Assembly (NCBI GenBank): GCA_965267605.1
Contig: OZ254088.1
Span: 2,790,001 to 2,854,000, forward strand
Origin: G965267605 sp965267605
GTDB lineage: Bacteria; Bacteroidota; Bacteroidia; Flavobacteriales_E; Vicingaceae
Direction of reading: 5' to 3'
DNA: 64,000 nt
Part shown: piece by piece, positions 31,328 through 40,576 of the stretch
Layout of the letters: each line of letters begins with the position of its first letter
Numbering within the stretch: the first letter of the stretch is position 1
Position numbers and translations under genes: made by a program
Notes under the pieces: generated by a model
Told to the model about the DNA's origin: nothing
Seen by the model: only the letters and a program-made list of their open reading frames with translations
The model's database searches: none

Positions 31328-34186
31328 ATGATTTCCAATTACACAAATAAGATCTTAACGCTAGCCACAGCTCTCCTGCTAGCATTAAGCATTAATGCGC
31401 AGAATCCTTATGGCGCCAGGCATTATGAGAACTGGACTTTTGGAAATCGCGTGAGCATGAACTTTACGGGTGGTATTCCTACCCATACGGGTTGTACACT
31501 ACCTATGACCGCATCAGAAGGTTGTGCATCCTACTCGGACCCTACAACCGGAGCGCTTATCGCGTATACCAACGGACAATCTGTATACAATGGAACCAAT
31601 AACCTTACACTAGCTAACGGTACTGGCCTGATTGGTTCATCTACGGCCATTGAGTCTGGAATGATTCTCCCGAAGCCAGGTGGCACACCAGGACAGTTTT
31701 ATGTTTTCCATAACAATACTTCTATTGCTTATTGGTCTGAGTGCGACATGGGTGTTGGACCTAACGGAACCGTTACTTCCAAAAACAATTTGCTTAATAA
31801 TACCTCTTCGGAAAGATTCGGAACCGTGCCGCATGCCAATGGAGTTGATTACTGGGTTCTTTGTAATCAAGGTACCAATCAGTTCATTGCTGCATACCTG
31901 GTTACCAATGCTGGTATTTCTGCCACTCCTGTGCTAAGTGCTACAGGTATTGTTGGTGGACAACGAAGGGGTAACATTACCGTGACTTCAGATTTCAAAA
32001 CACTTGGAATGAGTGTGGAATTTATCGGGATGTACCTATTTGACTTTGACAATTGCACAGGTCAGGCTACCAACCCTCAAAAGATTGGTTCTACTACCAA
32101 CGGATTTGGATCTGCGTTCTCTGCGGACAACTCAAAAGTTTATTACACCAACGGGTACGGACAAGCACTTTATCAATACGATCGCAATACAACCATCGAA
32201 ACGCAACTTGCTACTTCCGGTTGGTCTTACTGTGTATTGGCACCGGATGCGAAAATCTACGTGTCCAAGTACGGATCTAACTTCCTTGGAGTGGTGAACT
32301 CACCAAATGTTGCAGGAGTTGGCTCTACCTTCAATGCTACTGGCTTTAGCCTGGGATCATGTCAATGTTATTGGGGATTGCCGAACCCGTTCTTCTTGTC
32401 GAAGTCGTTCCTTGCAGATTCCAGTCATTACGTAACTGTGTGCCAAGGAGATTCGCTTCAGTTGAATGCTTCAGGTGGGTCTTCGGTTGTATGGTCTACT
32501 GGTGCACCAACCAATTCCATCTATGTTACGAATCCTGGCACCTATGTAGCGGTAATTTCGCACAGCAGCTGTGCTACTACCTACGATACGTTCTATGTTT
32601 CCACATCGCCAGCATCTTTTGATACTGTGCAGCAGTCTATTTGCTCCGGAGACAGCTTACTATGGGGATCAACTTATCGATTCACTGCAGGATACTACGG
32701 AGACACATTGCACGGACAAAGTATCACCGGTTGTGACAGCATCAGGGTTGTGAACCTTACTGTTACTACACCTCCGTTTAGTACGGGAACAATATTTATT
32801 TGCCAGGGCGATAGTGCACAAATTGGATCGCAGTACTACTATACCGCTGGTGTCTATAACGATACCTTAACAACATCGACTGGTTGTGATAGTTTGATCA
32901 ATTATACGCTGGTGGTAAACCCGACTCCTACAGTCACTTTCACCGCTACCTCACAATGTGAAGGAGATAGCAACTTATTCAACAATACCTCCACCATTGG
33001 GGCTGGAACTATAACCGGCTGGCAATGGAGTTATGGAGATGGGAACAACAGCACACAATTCGACAAGAATCATTTGTATAATGGCGCTGGTAATTATACG
33101 GTGCGGCTAATCGCCACAAGTGATAGCGGCTGTGTGGATTCGGCATCGATGGCCATAACTGTATACGCTTTGCCCGTGGTGAGTTATACCACGCAAGATG
33201 TGTGTGAAGGCACAACAACGAACTTCAACAATACCACAACTGGTGCTGTTGCTTACAATTGGAAATTCGGTGACGGTAATACTTCAACTAACACCAATGG
33301 CACCAATCAGTACGGTGGTTACGGAACTTATACAACGTGGCTCATCGCTACGTCACAAGATGGATGTGTGGATTCAGCAACACAAGTTGTGAATGTGCAT
33401 GCAATGCCAACGGTTGACTTTACGTCCAACCTTCAGGATGGTTGTCCGTTGTTATGCGTTGACTTTACAGATATGGCAGCCATAGCACAAGGTAGTATCA
33501 CTACTTACGACTGGGATCTTGGAACAGGTACAGCAAATGGACCAAACGCCACGATGTGCTACGATAACATTACCCAAGGCAATGCCACGATCGACATCAA
33601 GCTAACAGTTACATCAGATCAAGGTTGTGTTGCAACCATCACGAAAACGAATTACATCACGGTGTATCCGAACCCAATTGCGAACTTCGAATACTCACCT
33701 GATCTGGTTACAACTTTGAATCCTACGGTACACTTCCAAGACCAATCTGGTGGTGCCACACAATGGCAATGGGACTTTGGTGATGGAAATACTTCAACTT
33801 CAAAGAATCCAGAAAACGACTATACTGCTCCAGGATCGTATGAGGTTTGGCAATATGTTACCAATCAGTACGGTTGTAGGGACAGCATTTTGAAGATGCT
33901 TGAAGTTCGACCAGAATTCACCATCTACTTCCCGAATACATTTACTCCGAACGGAGATATTCACAACCATTACTGGAAGCCAAAGGGATACGGCATTGCA
34001 GAAATGCAGTGGAATGTGTTTGACCGCTGGGGAGAGCTCATTTACACGGGTGACATCGATGGTAAATGGGATGGCAAGTTCAAGGGTGAAGATGCCAAGA
34101 CCGATGTGTACGTGTATAAAGCACGGGTGGTATCAGAATACGGTGACGAGAAGTACTATCGAGGTCACATCAACCTACTTAGATAG
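31328..34186 (+). CDS. Large PKD-repeat protein with gliding-motility/T9SS type B C-terminal domain
   Basis: A 952-residue secreted protein. A signal peptide ends at SINAQ. The N-terminal 350 residues form a beta-propeller-like region (NFTGGIPTHTGCTLPMTASEG). From about 560 on come several PKD-type domains (GWQWSYGDGNNSTQF, YNWKFGDGNTSTNT, WQWDFGDGNTSTSKN). The last 90 residues are the CHU_C/gliding-motility C-terminal domain (FPNTFTPNGDIHNHYWKP, WNVFDRWGELIY, WDGKFKGEDAKTDVYVY), the sorting signal for type IX secretion type B. It probably sits on the cell surface as an adhesin or scaffold. Many cysteine pairs lie between the PKD units. Confidence 0.9.
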   Translation: MISNYTNKILTLATALLLALSINAQNPYGARHYENWTFGNRVSMNFTGGIPTHTGCTLPMTASEGCASYSDPTTGALIAYTNGQSVYNGTNNLTLANGTGLIGSSTAIESGMILPKPGGTPGQFYVFHNNTSIAYWSECDMGVGPNGTVTSKNNLLNNTSSERFGTVPHANGVDYWVLCNQGTNQFIAAYLVTNAGISATPVLSATGIVGGQRRGNITVTSDFKTLGMSVEFIGMYLFDFDNCTGQATNPQKIGSTTNGFGSAFSADNSKVYYTNGYGQALYQYDRNTTIETQLATSGWSYCVLAPDAKIYVSKYGSNFLGVVNSPNVAGVGSTFNATGFSLGSCQCYWGLPNPFFLSKSFLADSSHYVTVCQGDSLQLNASGGSSVVWSTGAPTNSIYVTNPGTYVAVISHSSCATTYDTFYVSTSPASFDTVQQSICSGDSLLWGSTYRFTAGYYGDTLHGQSITGCDSIRVVNLTVTTPPFSTGTIFICQGDSAQIGSQYYYTAGVYNDTLTTSTGCDSLINYTLVVNPTPTVTFTATSQCEGDSNLFNNTSTIGAGTITGWQWSYGDGNNSTQFDKNHLYNGAGNYTVRLIATSDSGCVDSASMAITVYALPVVSYTTQDVCEGTTTNFNNTTTGAVAYNWKFGDGNTSTNTNGTNQYGGYGTYTTWLIATSQDGCVDSATQVVNVHAMPTVDFTSNLQDGCPLLCVDFTDMAAIAQGSITTYDWDLGTGTANGPNATMCYDNITQGNATIDIKLTVTSDQGCVATITKTNYITVYPNPIANFEYSPDLVTTLNPTVHFQDQSGGATQWQWDFGDGNTSTSKNPENDYTAPGSYEVWQYVTNQYGCRDSILKMLEVRPEFTIYFPNTFTPNGDIHNHYWKPKGYGIAEMQWNVFDRWGELIYTGDIDGKWDGKFKGEDAKTDVYVYKARVVSEYGDEKYYRGHINLLR

Positions 34187-34596
34187 GAGATCTGACCTGT
34201 ATGGTAAGTGAAGTGACCATACAGTCTGATTAGCATATATCGCGTGGTCATCGGATGACCAAATACCTCATCCGGAAAAAGTTGTTCTAATTCGCTGGTG
34301 CTTACATTGTCAAAGAAGTTAAGCACCAGCGTTTTTGTTTCTTCCAGCTGGCTCAACAATTCTTCCAATGGTTCCGGGTCACCAGTAAATTCCAACTCAC
34401 GCTGACGTATGTAACCTGAGTTCATAAGTTTGGCCCCAATGAAATGATTGAGGTTACCGATCAAATGCTTGACCAGATGTCCACATGAGTTGTTTACAGT
34501 ACCGCCTACCTTCCACATTGTGGTTTCATTCGCGTCTCGCATCATCTTTATCAGCAAGTCGAATTCCCGTTCCCAGTTATCGCGAAGCTCCTTCAT
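34165..34596 (-). CDS. DinB-like (DUF1572-type) protein
   Basis: A 143-residue helical bundle of the DinB/YfiT metal-binding superfamily. The expected histidines are GHLVKHLIGNLNHF near residue 40 and YGHFTYHTGQISYL at the C-terminus. Members bind a divalent metal through three histidines; some are thiol transferases and most are unassigned. It overlaps the acs stop codon (TAATG), so it is co-transcribed with acs, and its 3' end overlaps the convergent PKD gene by 22 bases. Confidence 0.85.
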   Translation of the reverse strand: MKELRDNWEREFDLLIKMMRDANETTMWKVGGTVNNSCGHLVKHLIGNLNHFIGAKLMNSGYIRQRELEFTGDPEPLEELLSQLEETKTLVLNFFDNVSTSELEQLFPDEVFGHPMTTRYMLIRLYGHFTYHTGQISYLSRLM

Positions 34597-36485
34597 TACA
34601 CCGCTCCCTCTTTAATAGATTCTACAACATCCGGGTCTAACAATGTGCTGGTATCTCCTAAATTGGATGTATCACCTTCTGCAATCTTTCTTAGGATCCT
34701 TCGCATGATTTTACCCGAGCGGGTCTTAGGAAGTCCAACAACAAATTGAATCTTATCCGGCTTCGCAATGGGGCCTATTTCCTTAGTAACGGTATCCAGA
34801 ATCTCTTGTGTCATCTCCCCACCAGCCTCTGTAGCTCCATCAAGAATGCAATACGCATAAATACCCTGACCTTTGATCTCATGTGGGTAACCTACCACTG
34901 CTGCCTCCACAACCTTCGGGTGCTGGTCGATGGCATCTTCCACTTCAGCCGTTCCAATGCGATGACCTGAAACATTGATCACATCATCTACACGACCCGT
35001 TATGCGGTAGTTGCCATTTTCATCTCTCCTACAGCCATCACCAGTGAAATACCTGCCAGGATAGGTACTAAAGTATACCTGCTTACATCGTTCATGATCT
35101 CCCCAGGTAGATCTGATCATACTTGGCCAGGGAAATTTGATGCAGAGATTTCCTTCAACACCATTGCCTTCAATTTCATTCCCATTACTATCCACAAGTA
35201 TGGGTTGAATTCCTGGCAACGGAAGTGTTGCAAAACTCGGAATGGTGGGGGTTATATGCGCAAATGGTGATATCAATATGCCTCCCGTTTCTGTTTGCCA
35301 CCACGTGTCTACGATCCAACATCGGCCTCTACCCACCTTTTCATTATACCATTCCCATGCCTCTTCATTGATCGGCTCTCCAACTGTGCCCAAAGTTTTA
35401 AGGCTTGGCATTTCAAACTTCTCTACCCACTCATCACCACAAGCTTGTAAAGCTCGGATAGCAGTTGGAGCCGTGTAGAAAATGCTGATATCATACTTCT
35501 CAACAACTTCCCAAAATCTTCCCGCATCCGGCCAGGTAGGTACACCTTCAAACATTACGGTAGTTGCCCCGGCTAATAGTGGACCGTAAACGATGTACGA
35601 ATGTCCAGTAATCCACCCGATATCTGCCGTACACCAATACACATCACCTTCCTCATATTGGAAAACATTTCGGAAACTGTATTCCGCATATACCATATAG
35701 CCACCACAATGGTGTTCAACTCCTTTTGGCTTACCGGTAGATCCGGACGTATAAAGAATGAAAAGAACGTCCTCGCTGTCCATTTCTTCAGCCGGACAAT
35801 CTGCATCCACCTTTTCGATTTCGTCATGCCACCACACATCACGGCCTTCCAGCATCTGAACGTCTTCCCCTGTTCGGTTCAATACGATCACACTTTTGAC
35901 GCAATCACATGATTGTGCCGCTTCATCAACAATGTCCTTCAGGCATAATTGCTTGGGGCCCCGGTACAATCCATCTGAGGTTACCACCACTTCGCAGGTA
36001 CAATCGTTGATTCTATCTGCCAGTGATTTTGAAGAAAATCCAGCAAAGACCACACTGTGAATCGCTCCAATTCTGGCACAAGCCAATGTTGCAATGGCCA
36101 GCTCAGGAACCATGGGCATGTAAAGGCAAACACGGTCACCCTTTTTCACTCCGTTGTTCTTGAGCACATTGGAGAACTTGCAGACTTCTGCATGTAATTC
36201 CTTGTAAGTAAGCTTTACCGTTGCATCTGAGGGATCATTGGGTTCCCAGATGATCGCAGTTTGATCTCCCCTCGTGTCCAAATGACGGTCAAGACAGTTG
36301 TAGGTAATGTTCGTCTTCCCGTTGATGAACCATTTCACGTCTGGAGAGTCAAATTCCCACTCAAGGACCTTGTCCCAACTTTTAAACCAATGGAAACTCT
36401 CCGCAATCTCCGACCAGAATCCTTCTGGATCAGCTACACTTCTATTGTATGTTGAATGATATTCTTCAAGGGAATTGATACGCAT
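34596..36485 (-). CDS. acs: Acetyl-CoA synthetase
   Basis: A 629-residue AMP-forming ligase making acetyl-CoA from acetate, ATP and CoA. The ANL motifs are present: YTSGSTGKPKGVEHHCGGY near residue 245, VDTWWQTETGG, YFTGDGCRRD and the C-terminal RSGKIMRRILRKI with the lysine that is acetylated in regulated homologues. Length and motifs are those of an intact Acs. It ends in a one-base overlap with the DinB-like gene and starts just after a strong terminator of the upstream gene. Confidence 0.96.
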   Translation of the reverse strand: MRINSLEEYHSTYNRSVADPEGFWSEIAESFHWFKSWDKVLEWEFDSPDVKWFINGKTNITYNCLDRHLDTRGDQTAIIWEPNDPSDATVKLTYKELHAEVCKFSNVLKNNGVKKGDRVCLYMPMVPELAIATLACARIGAIHSVVFAGFSSKSLADRINDCTCEVVVTSDGLYRGPKQLCLKDIVDEAAQSCDCVKSVIVLNRTGEDVQMLEGRDVWWHDEIEKVDADCPAEEMDSEDVLFILYTSGSTGKPKGVEHHCGGYMVYAEYSFRNVFQYEEGDVYWCTADIGWITGHSYIVYGPLLAGATTVMFEGVPTWPDAGRFWEVVEKYDISIFYTAPTAIRALQACGDEWVEKFEMPSLKTLGTVGEPINEEAWEWYNEKVGRGRCWIVDTWWQTETGGILISPFAHITPTIPSFATLPLPGIQPILVDSNGNEIEGNGVEGNLCIKFPWPSMIRSTWGDHERCKQVYFSTYPGRYFTGDGCRRDENGNYRITGRVDDVINVSGHRIGTAEVEDAIDQHPKVVEAAVVGYPHEIKGQGIYAYCILDGATEAGGEMTQEILDTVTKEIGPIAKPDKIQFVVGLPKTRSGKIMRRILRKIAEGDTSNLGDTSTLLDPDVVESIKEGAV

Positions 36486-36517
36486 GTCTATGCCTTTTTT
36501 ATTGCTTAAACCAATAT

Positions 36518-36544
36518 AAAAAAAGGCGGACAGTTTTGTCCGCC
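36518..36544 (-). terminator. Terminator after the T9SS type A gene
   Basis: On the minus strand an 8-bp stem GGCGGACA / TGTCCGCC with a 4-base loop is followed by seven Ts. It lies 23 bases downstream of the stop of the gene starting at 37796. Confidence 0.9.
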
Positions 36545-36566
36545 TCCCGCATCAACCTTAACGTTT

Positions 36567-37796
36567 CTAATTGGTAATAACAACCTGTTTGGATGTAGTA
36601 CCTTGATCTGTAATAACCCCTAACAGATAGATACCGGGTTCTACACCTCGGATGTTAACTGTCAAGGTCTGCGTCCCTCCATACACCTTCCTGCTTCCCA
36701 AGTCTTTGACTTTTCTTCCAGCAAGATCGAGCAGTACAAGCTCTGTTTGCGAAGGGTCATTTGCTGTTAATCTGATATTCAGTTTTCCTTCCAGTTTCGC
36801 TGGATTCGGGAAAACGTCAAGTTTCACATTGCGCTTTGCGAGCTCGTTGGTGCTCTGCGCCTGAGAAATATGGAATTCTACATCCCAGTGGTAGAAGCCC
36901 GCATTCCACGCAACTCCCGGAATGAAGTAACCATTCCACCCATTAGAGCTGAAGTTGTATCGGACATCGGTAGGAACCGTGAGTGCCTGATTGTAATACC
37001 CGTTGTCGAGTATCTTGTTATCGTCCCTGAAATCGTAAGCAATGAACGAATTGATCTTGTTCACCACAGGGTCTGTTGCATATGGATCAATCGTATCGCC
37101 AACGTTGAAAGGGTTCCCAGGCTTATAGATCACTGAGGCCGCGCAGATCTCACCAGGCTGAATGACGTTGGCATTGCCAGCCGCACTTAACGCTACCTGG
37201 ATCCTCCCTTGAGTGCCCATAGTGGAATCATTGTCTTCAAGCACATACTTGATGGTCTCAAAAGCATTGACTCCTAACTGTGGAATATAATCCCAGTTCG
37301 GCATGGCATAACTGCGGCCATCAGCATTGAAGCCATCTGTATCTACAAACATTTCAGCCTGCTTATAAAACTGAAAGATCAGGGTATCCCCTGCTCCTGT
37401 TTGTGGCCTGTTGTAACGGTAGTAGATCGCAAACGAATCCACCCTGTACGCATCCGTTGGTTGCAGTGTCGGAACATTGCCTCCAACGGTAAACCACGCT
37501 GTTTTCGGGTCTAATACCTGGCCGCAAACGTGTTTCCAAACTGGCGCATAACCGTTAGAAAACTGAGCAACTACCGTGGAATCCGGAAACAAATTGTTTC
37601 GAAAATACTGCGTAGTGCCCTGATTGGCGTTCCATATCTCCCGTCCGTAGTTGTACCAACCATAAGGACTCTTTGTTTTCCGTAAAGCATCCTTGCTGAA
37701 CTGAACGGGGTTACCCAAACGAGGTTCGGTTAGATTTTGACCTGTTAGGGTTCCAATAAGTAAGCATGTAAATAAAAGTGTAACTAATCTTTTCAT
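36567..37796 (-). CDS. Secreted protein with T9SS type A sorting domain
   Basis: A 409-residue secreted protein. A signal peptide ends around LIGTLTGQ. The middle (WKHVCGQVLDPKTAWFTVGG, DSFAIYYRYNRPQT) is beta-rich and of unknown function. The last 80 residues form the type A sorting domain: LDVFPNPAKLEGKLNIRL, ELVLLDLAGRKVKDLG, GVEPGIYLLGVITDQGTTSKQVVI. It is a single-gene unit with a terminator immediately downstream and is not obviously linked to the TonB locus beyond it. Confidence 0.85.
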   Translation of the reverse strand: MKRLVTLLFTCLLIGTLTGQNLTEPRLGNPVQFSKDALRKTKSPYGWYNYGREIWNANQGTTQYFRNNLFPDSTVVAQFSNGYAPVWKHVCGQVLDPKTAWFTVGGNVPTLQPTDAYRVDSFAIYYRYNRPQTGAGDTLIFQFYKQAEMFVDTDGFNADGRSYAMPNWDYIPQLGVNAFETIKYVLEDNDSTMGTQGRIQVALSAAGNANVIQPGEICAASVIYKPGNPFNVGDTIDPYATDPVVNKINSFIAYDFRDDNKILDNGYYNQALTVPTDVRYNFSSNGWNGYFIPGVAWNAGFYHWDVEFHISQAQSTNELAKRNVKLDVFPNPAKLEGKLNIRLTANDPSQTELVLLDLAGRKVKDLGSRKVYGGTQTLTVNIRGVEPGIYLLGVITDQGTTSKQVVITN

Positions 37797-37913
37797 AGGC
37801 GTTTTCTTTTAAAGTTAATGCACCATTGAGGCCTTGTCCAGTGAAAAACAAGGAACGGTACGTAAACGCATGCTTTCGTTAATACGCGTTTAGGAGTCCA
37901 ATACCGAGCCAGT

Positions 37914-37940
37914 AAAAAGGCCTCATCTTACGATGAGGCC
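37914..37940 (-). terminator. Terminator of the TonB receptor/DUF5689/OB-fold operon
   Basis: Minus strand: perfect 9-bp stem GGCCTCATC / GATGAGGCC with a 4-base loop, then five Ts. It lies 23 bases beyond the stop of the last gene of the operon. Confidence 0.9.
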
Positions 37941-37962
37941 CTGGTCTCGAGTAGGTTAAGTA

Positions 37963-39294
37963 TCAATTAAACTTGATAACAACCAATCGTTCGGTTTGTA
38001 TTCCAGTTCCTGGGAACATGAGGTGATATGAACCAGCACTCAAGTCCTGAATATCTATTTGTCTTCCAATCACCGAACCTGTCTTTACCACTTTTCCAAG
38101 CTGATCTACAATGGCATACATCTGCATGTTCTCAACACCTTTTACATTAAGAATGCCATAGGCTGGGTTAGGATAAATCATCACATCCTCCGCTACGCGC
38201 TCATTGATGCCAACGTAGCTCTTCACATCTGCATTCTCCCTCGGGCAAATCCTTGCTTCAGAGAATGAATAGCTAACCGGCCCTTTCACATCGTAGAAAG
38301 TACCCAGAACAGGTGTGTTATAGGTAAACAACAGGTCATGCACCTTACAGGAATCCTGTGCGTGCTTCAACGTCCACATACCAAAACCGGCATTTGGATC
38401 CGTACATCCCGCGTACAACACCTCTACCAATACGCTTTCGTATCGTTCGAGATTGACAGAATCTACGTTATTGAACTGCACTGGTGCAGGTTCCGCATTT
38501 CCTGTGGATTCCACATTGTAAGCAGAAACATTTTTTAGCTCAGTCCACCCAAAGTACTCATCCACAGTAGCTGTTACAGTTACACTATCGCCTCTGGTTG
38601 GGGTGTTACTGTTATCGAAAACGTATATGCCGTTCCATGCACCGGCTCCGTCCTGAATGAAATACCCGGCACTGTGTACTCCCGTTACCACACCTCCAGT
38701 TGATACAATCTGACCATTCAACGGAGAATCACCACTGGGCGCAGTTGTGTACTGAATGTTATAAATGGAAGTGAATGGAACCGTTGATTTATAGATAGAT
38801 ACACTATCTATCTGCAAATGCCCGCTGCCCGGAACCGTATTTCTTATTGACAGGATGAATTCTGCGTTACTCACAGTACTATCTGCAGCCAGGGTCTGCG
38901 AATACATTTGCCATGTATTACCACTAACATTGATGTATGAATTATAGGAATAGCCAAATCCCGTTGATCTGTCATCGAAAATTCCGGTTCGGATATCTCC
39001 CTGACCCTTGGCCCAAAACTCAAAGGTGAATATATCCCCTTTGGTAACTGAGAGGGGCTGCGTTGTGAATCGCATATGAGTTGATTCTTCATTCACCAAT
39101 TGCGCTGCATTGTTCCCATATACCGTTCCGGTAGTGATCTGAATAATGCTATCGTTCTCCAGGCTGGTCTTGATGCCAACCCATTGTGTAGGATTGGTTG
39201 CGGCCCAATTGTCGAATCGATCCTGAAATACAACTTGTGAATACGAAACCGCACTGGTAACAACCAGTGCAGCAAAAATGTACAGACGTTTCAT
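37963..39294 (-). CDS. Secreted protein with carbohydrate-binding-like and OB-fold domains and T9SS sorting domain
   Basis: A 443-residue secreted protein. The N-terminus after the signal peptide (SAVSYSQ) has a jelly-roll/carbohydrate-binding-like domain (RFDNWAATNPTQWVG, FTFEFWAKGQG, LQIDSVSIYKS). Residues 185-350 form an OB-fold-like domain typical of ExeM/YhcR-type extracellular nucleases (GGVVTGVHSAGYFIQDG, IYVFDNSNTPTRGDSVTV, DVKGPVSYSF). A type A sorting domain ends it (VMIYPNPAYGILNVKG). It is the last gene of an operon with a TonB receptor and a DUF5689 lipoprotein. It has no nuclease catalytic domain itself, so it may bind the substrate. The start at 39294 fits the signal peptide. 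Confidence 0.82.
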   Translation of the reverse strand: MKRLYIFAALVVTSAVSYSQVVFQDRFDNWAATNPTQWVGIKTSLENDSIIQITTGTVYGNNAAQLVNEESTHMRFTTQPLSVTKGDIFTFEFWAKGQGDIRTGIFDDRSTGFGYSYNSYINVSGNTWQMYSQTLAADSTVSNAEFILSIRNTVPGSGHLQIDSVSIYKSTVPFTSIYNIQYTTAPSGDSPLNGQIVSTGGVVTGVHSAGYFIQDGAGAWNGIYVFDNSNTPTRGDSVTVTATVDEYFGWTELKNVSAYNVESTGNAEPAPVQFNNVDSVNLERYESVLVEVLYAGCTDPNAGFGMWTLKHAQDSCKVHDLLFTYNTPVLGTFYDVKGPVSYSFSEARICPRENADVKSYVGINERVAEDVMIYPNPAYGILNVKGVENMQMYAIVDQLGKVVKTGSVIGRQIDIQDLSAGSYHLMFPGTGIQTERLVVIKFN

Positions 39295-39304
39295 GCTCCG
39301 ATAA

Positions 39305-40576
39305 TTACTGTGTTAATACTATATCGTCTATCTGATAGTTGGTGTCTGTTGCACCATCCGTGCCGAGGTATTTGAAAGCGATTACGTAATTACCTGAATA
39401 AGAAGTTCCTCCCACATATGCCTGGACATCGATCTTACCCGAAGGCACCCAGGTGTAATTACCATGACTGGAACCGGCCAACGTACATGACACTTGCGTC
39501 CAGGTTGCTCCGGCAACACTTCCTGTAAAATCTGTAGATATCCAAACGGTAAGACCGTTGTGATCCCAGAAGGCCTGAGAGGAGTTGAACTCAAGGGTAT
39601 CGGTTCCTGCAAATGCAATTTCCGGTGAAATCAACCAAATCTCATTGGTTTCCCCAGATTGGTAAGCCGTTGCTTGTGCATACAGGTTGCTGCTAAATTC
39701 TTTTGCTCTCCAAACCCTCGACCCCTGAACAGATACATTGGTCCAGCAATTCACCGCAATATCCACGTTGTTGGTTTGCGTGCCCCAACTTTCGTTCAGG
39801 GCATTTACTGCAGGACACGGACTTGCACCACAACGGGTGCCATTAAATTGCACATCACCTACCTCATTGAGCAGTAGCTGCATATCCGTGTTGTACTGCC
39901 CTACAATAGCTGTAATGGTTCCATTGCCATTGGGGATCGTATCACCCGCAAAATTTGAATAGCCGCTAGAACGAAGAATAACCGTATTGGCCGAACAATC
40001 CTCAATCATCCTGTTCGCAGAGAAAAAGTTGATCGCATCCGCATATGTATTTCCAAGCTCCGCATTCTGAAACTGAACGTTGGAAAGTCTTACAATCTTC
40101 GCTTGCATTGTAGGGTCAATCTGGCCAACGGTAACATCTGTAATGTAGTTCTCCACGTTGGCCCCCACTGCTTGCTTGATCACCTGGTTATCAAAGTCAA
40201 CCGAATCCACTTGTAGGAACCCGTTGTACTCACTGATCACCGCTCCTTTTAGGTAAAGGCGGATAGAATCTCCAACGTAAGCACTTCCGGCAGAAGTCAA
40301 ACGGATATTCAAAGCTGCCGTTTGATCCTGCATATAGAACTCTTTATAGAAATTCCCGGAAGACGCCTCATCAGCTGTAACCACACCGTACACAGATAGT
40401 TCGTCTGTTACCTTCACAGGCGTACTAGTGTACAAAGCCCGGACTTCCGCACAGGTCAGAATATTTCCTGTTGGTATTGTCTTGATCGGTGGCTCATCGT
40501 ACTTCTTCTTACAAGCACCAAAAAGTGCAAGAGAAGCGATTGCCGAGTAGGTCAGTATCCTTTTCATAACATTCAT
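39305..40576 (-). CDS. DUF5689 domain-containing lipoprotein
   Basis: A 423-residue lipoprotein (lipobox FGACKKK). DUF5689 follows (EVRALYTSTPVKVTDELSVYGVVTADEASSGNFYKEFYMQD, then YLKGAVISEYNGFLQVDS), an OB-fold-like module. The C-terminal third is a jelly-roll/choice-of-anchor region (WISTDFTGSVAGATWTQ, IAFKYLGTDGATDTNYQIDD). DUF5689 lipoproteins are commonly encoded beside TonB receptors and EEP nucleases. Its ATG overlaps the receptor stop (TAATG); an ATG nine bases further in is an alternative start. Confidence 0.85.
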   Translation of the reverse strand: MNVMKRILTYSAIASLALFGACKKKYDEPPIKTIPTGNILTCAEVRALYTSTPVKVTDELSVYGVVTADEASSGNFYKEFYMQDQTAALNIRLTSAGSAYVGDSIRLYLKGAVISEYNGFLQVDSVDFDNQVIKQAVGANVENYITDVTVGQIDPTMQAKIVRLSNVQFQNAELGNTYADAINFFSANRMIEDCSANTVILRSSGYSNFAGDTIPNGNGTITAIVGQYNTDMQLLLNEVGDVQFNGTRCGASPCPAVNALNESWGTQTNNVDIAVNCWTNVSVQGSRVWRAKEFSSNLYAQATAYQSGETNEIWLISPEIAFAGTDTLEFNSSQAFWDHNGLTVWISTDFTGSVAGATWTQVSCTLAGSSHGNYTWVPSGKIDVQAYVGGTSYSGNYVIAFKYLGTDGATDTNYQIDDIVLTQ

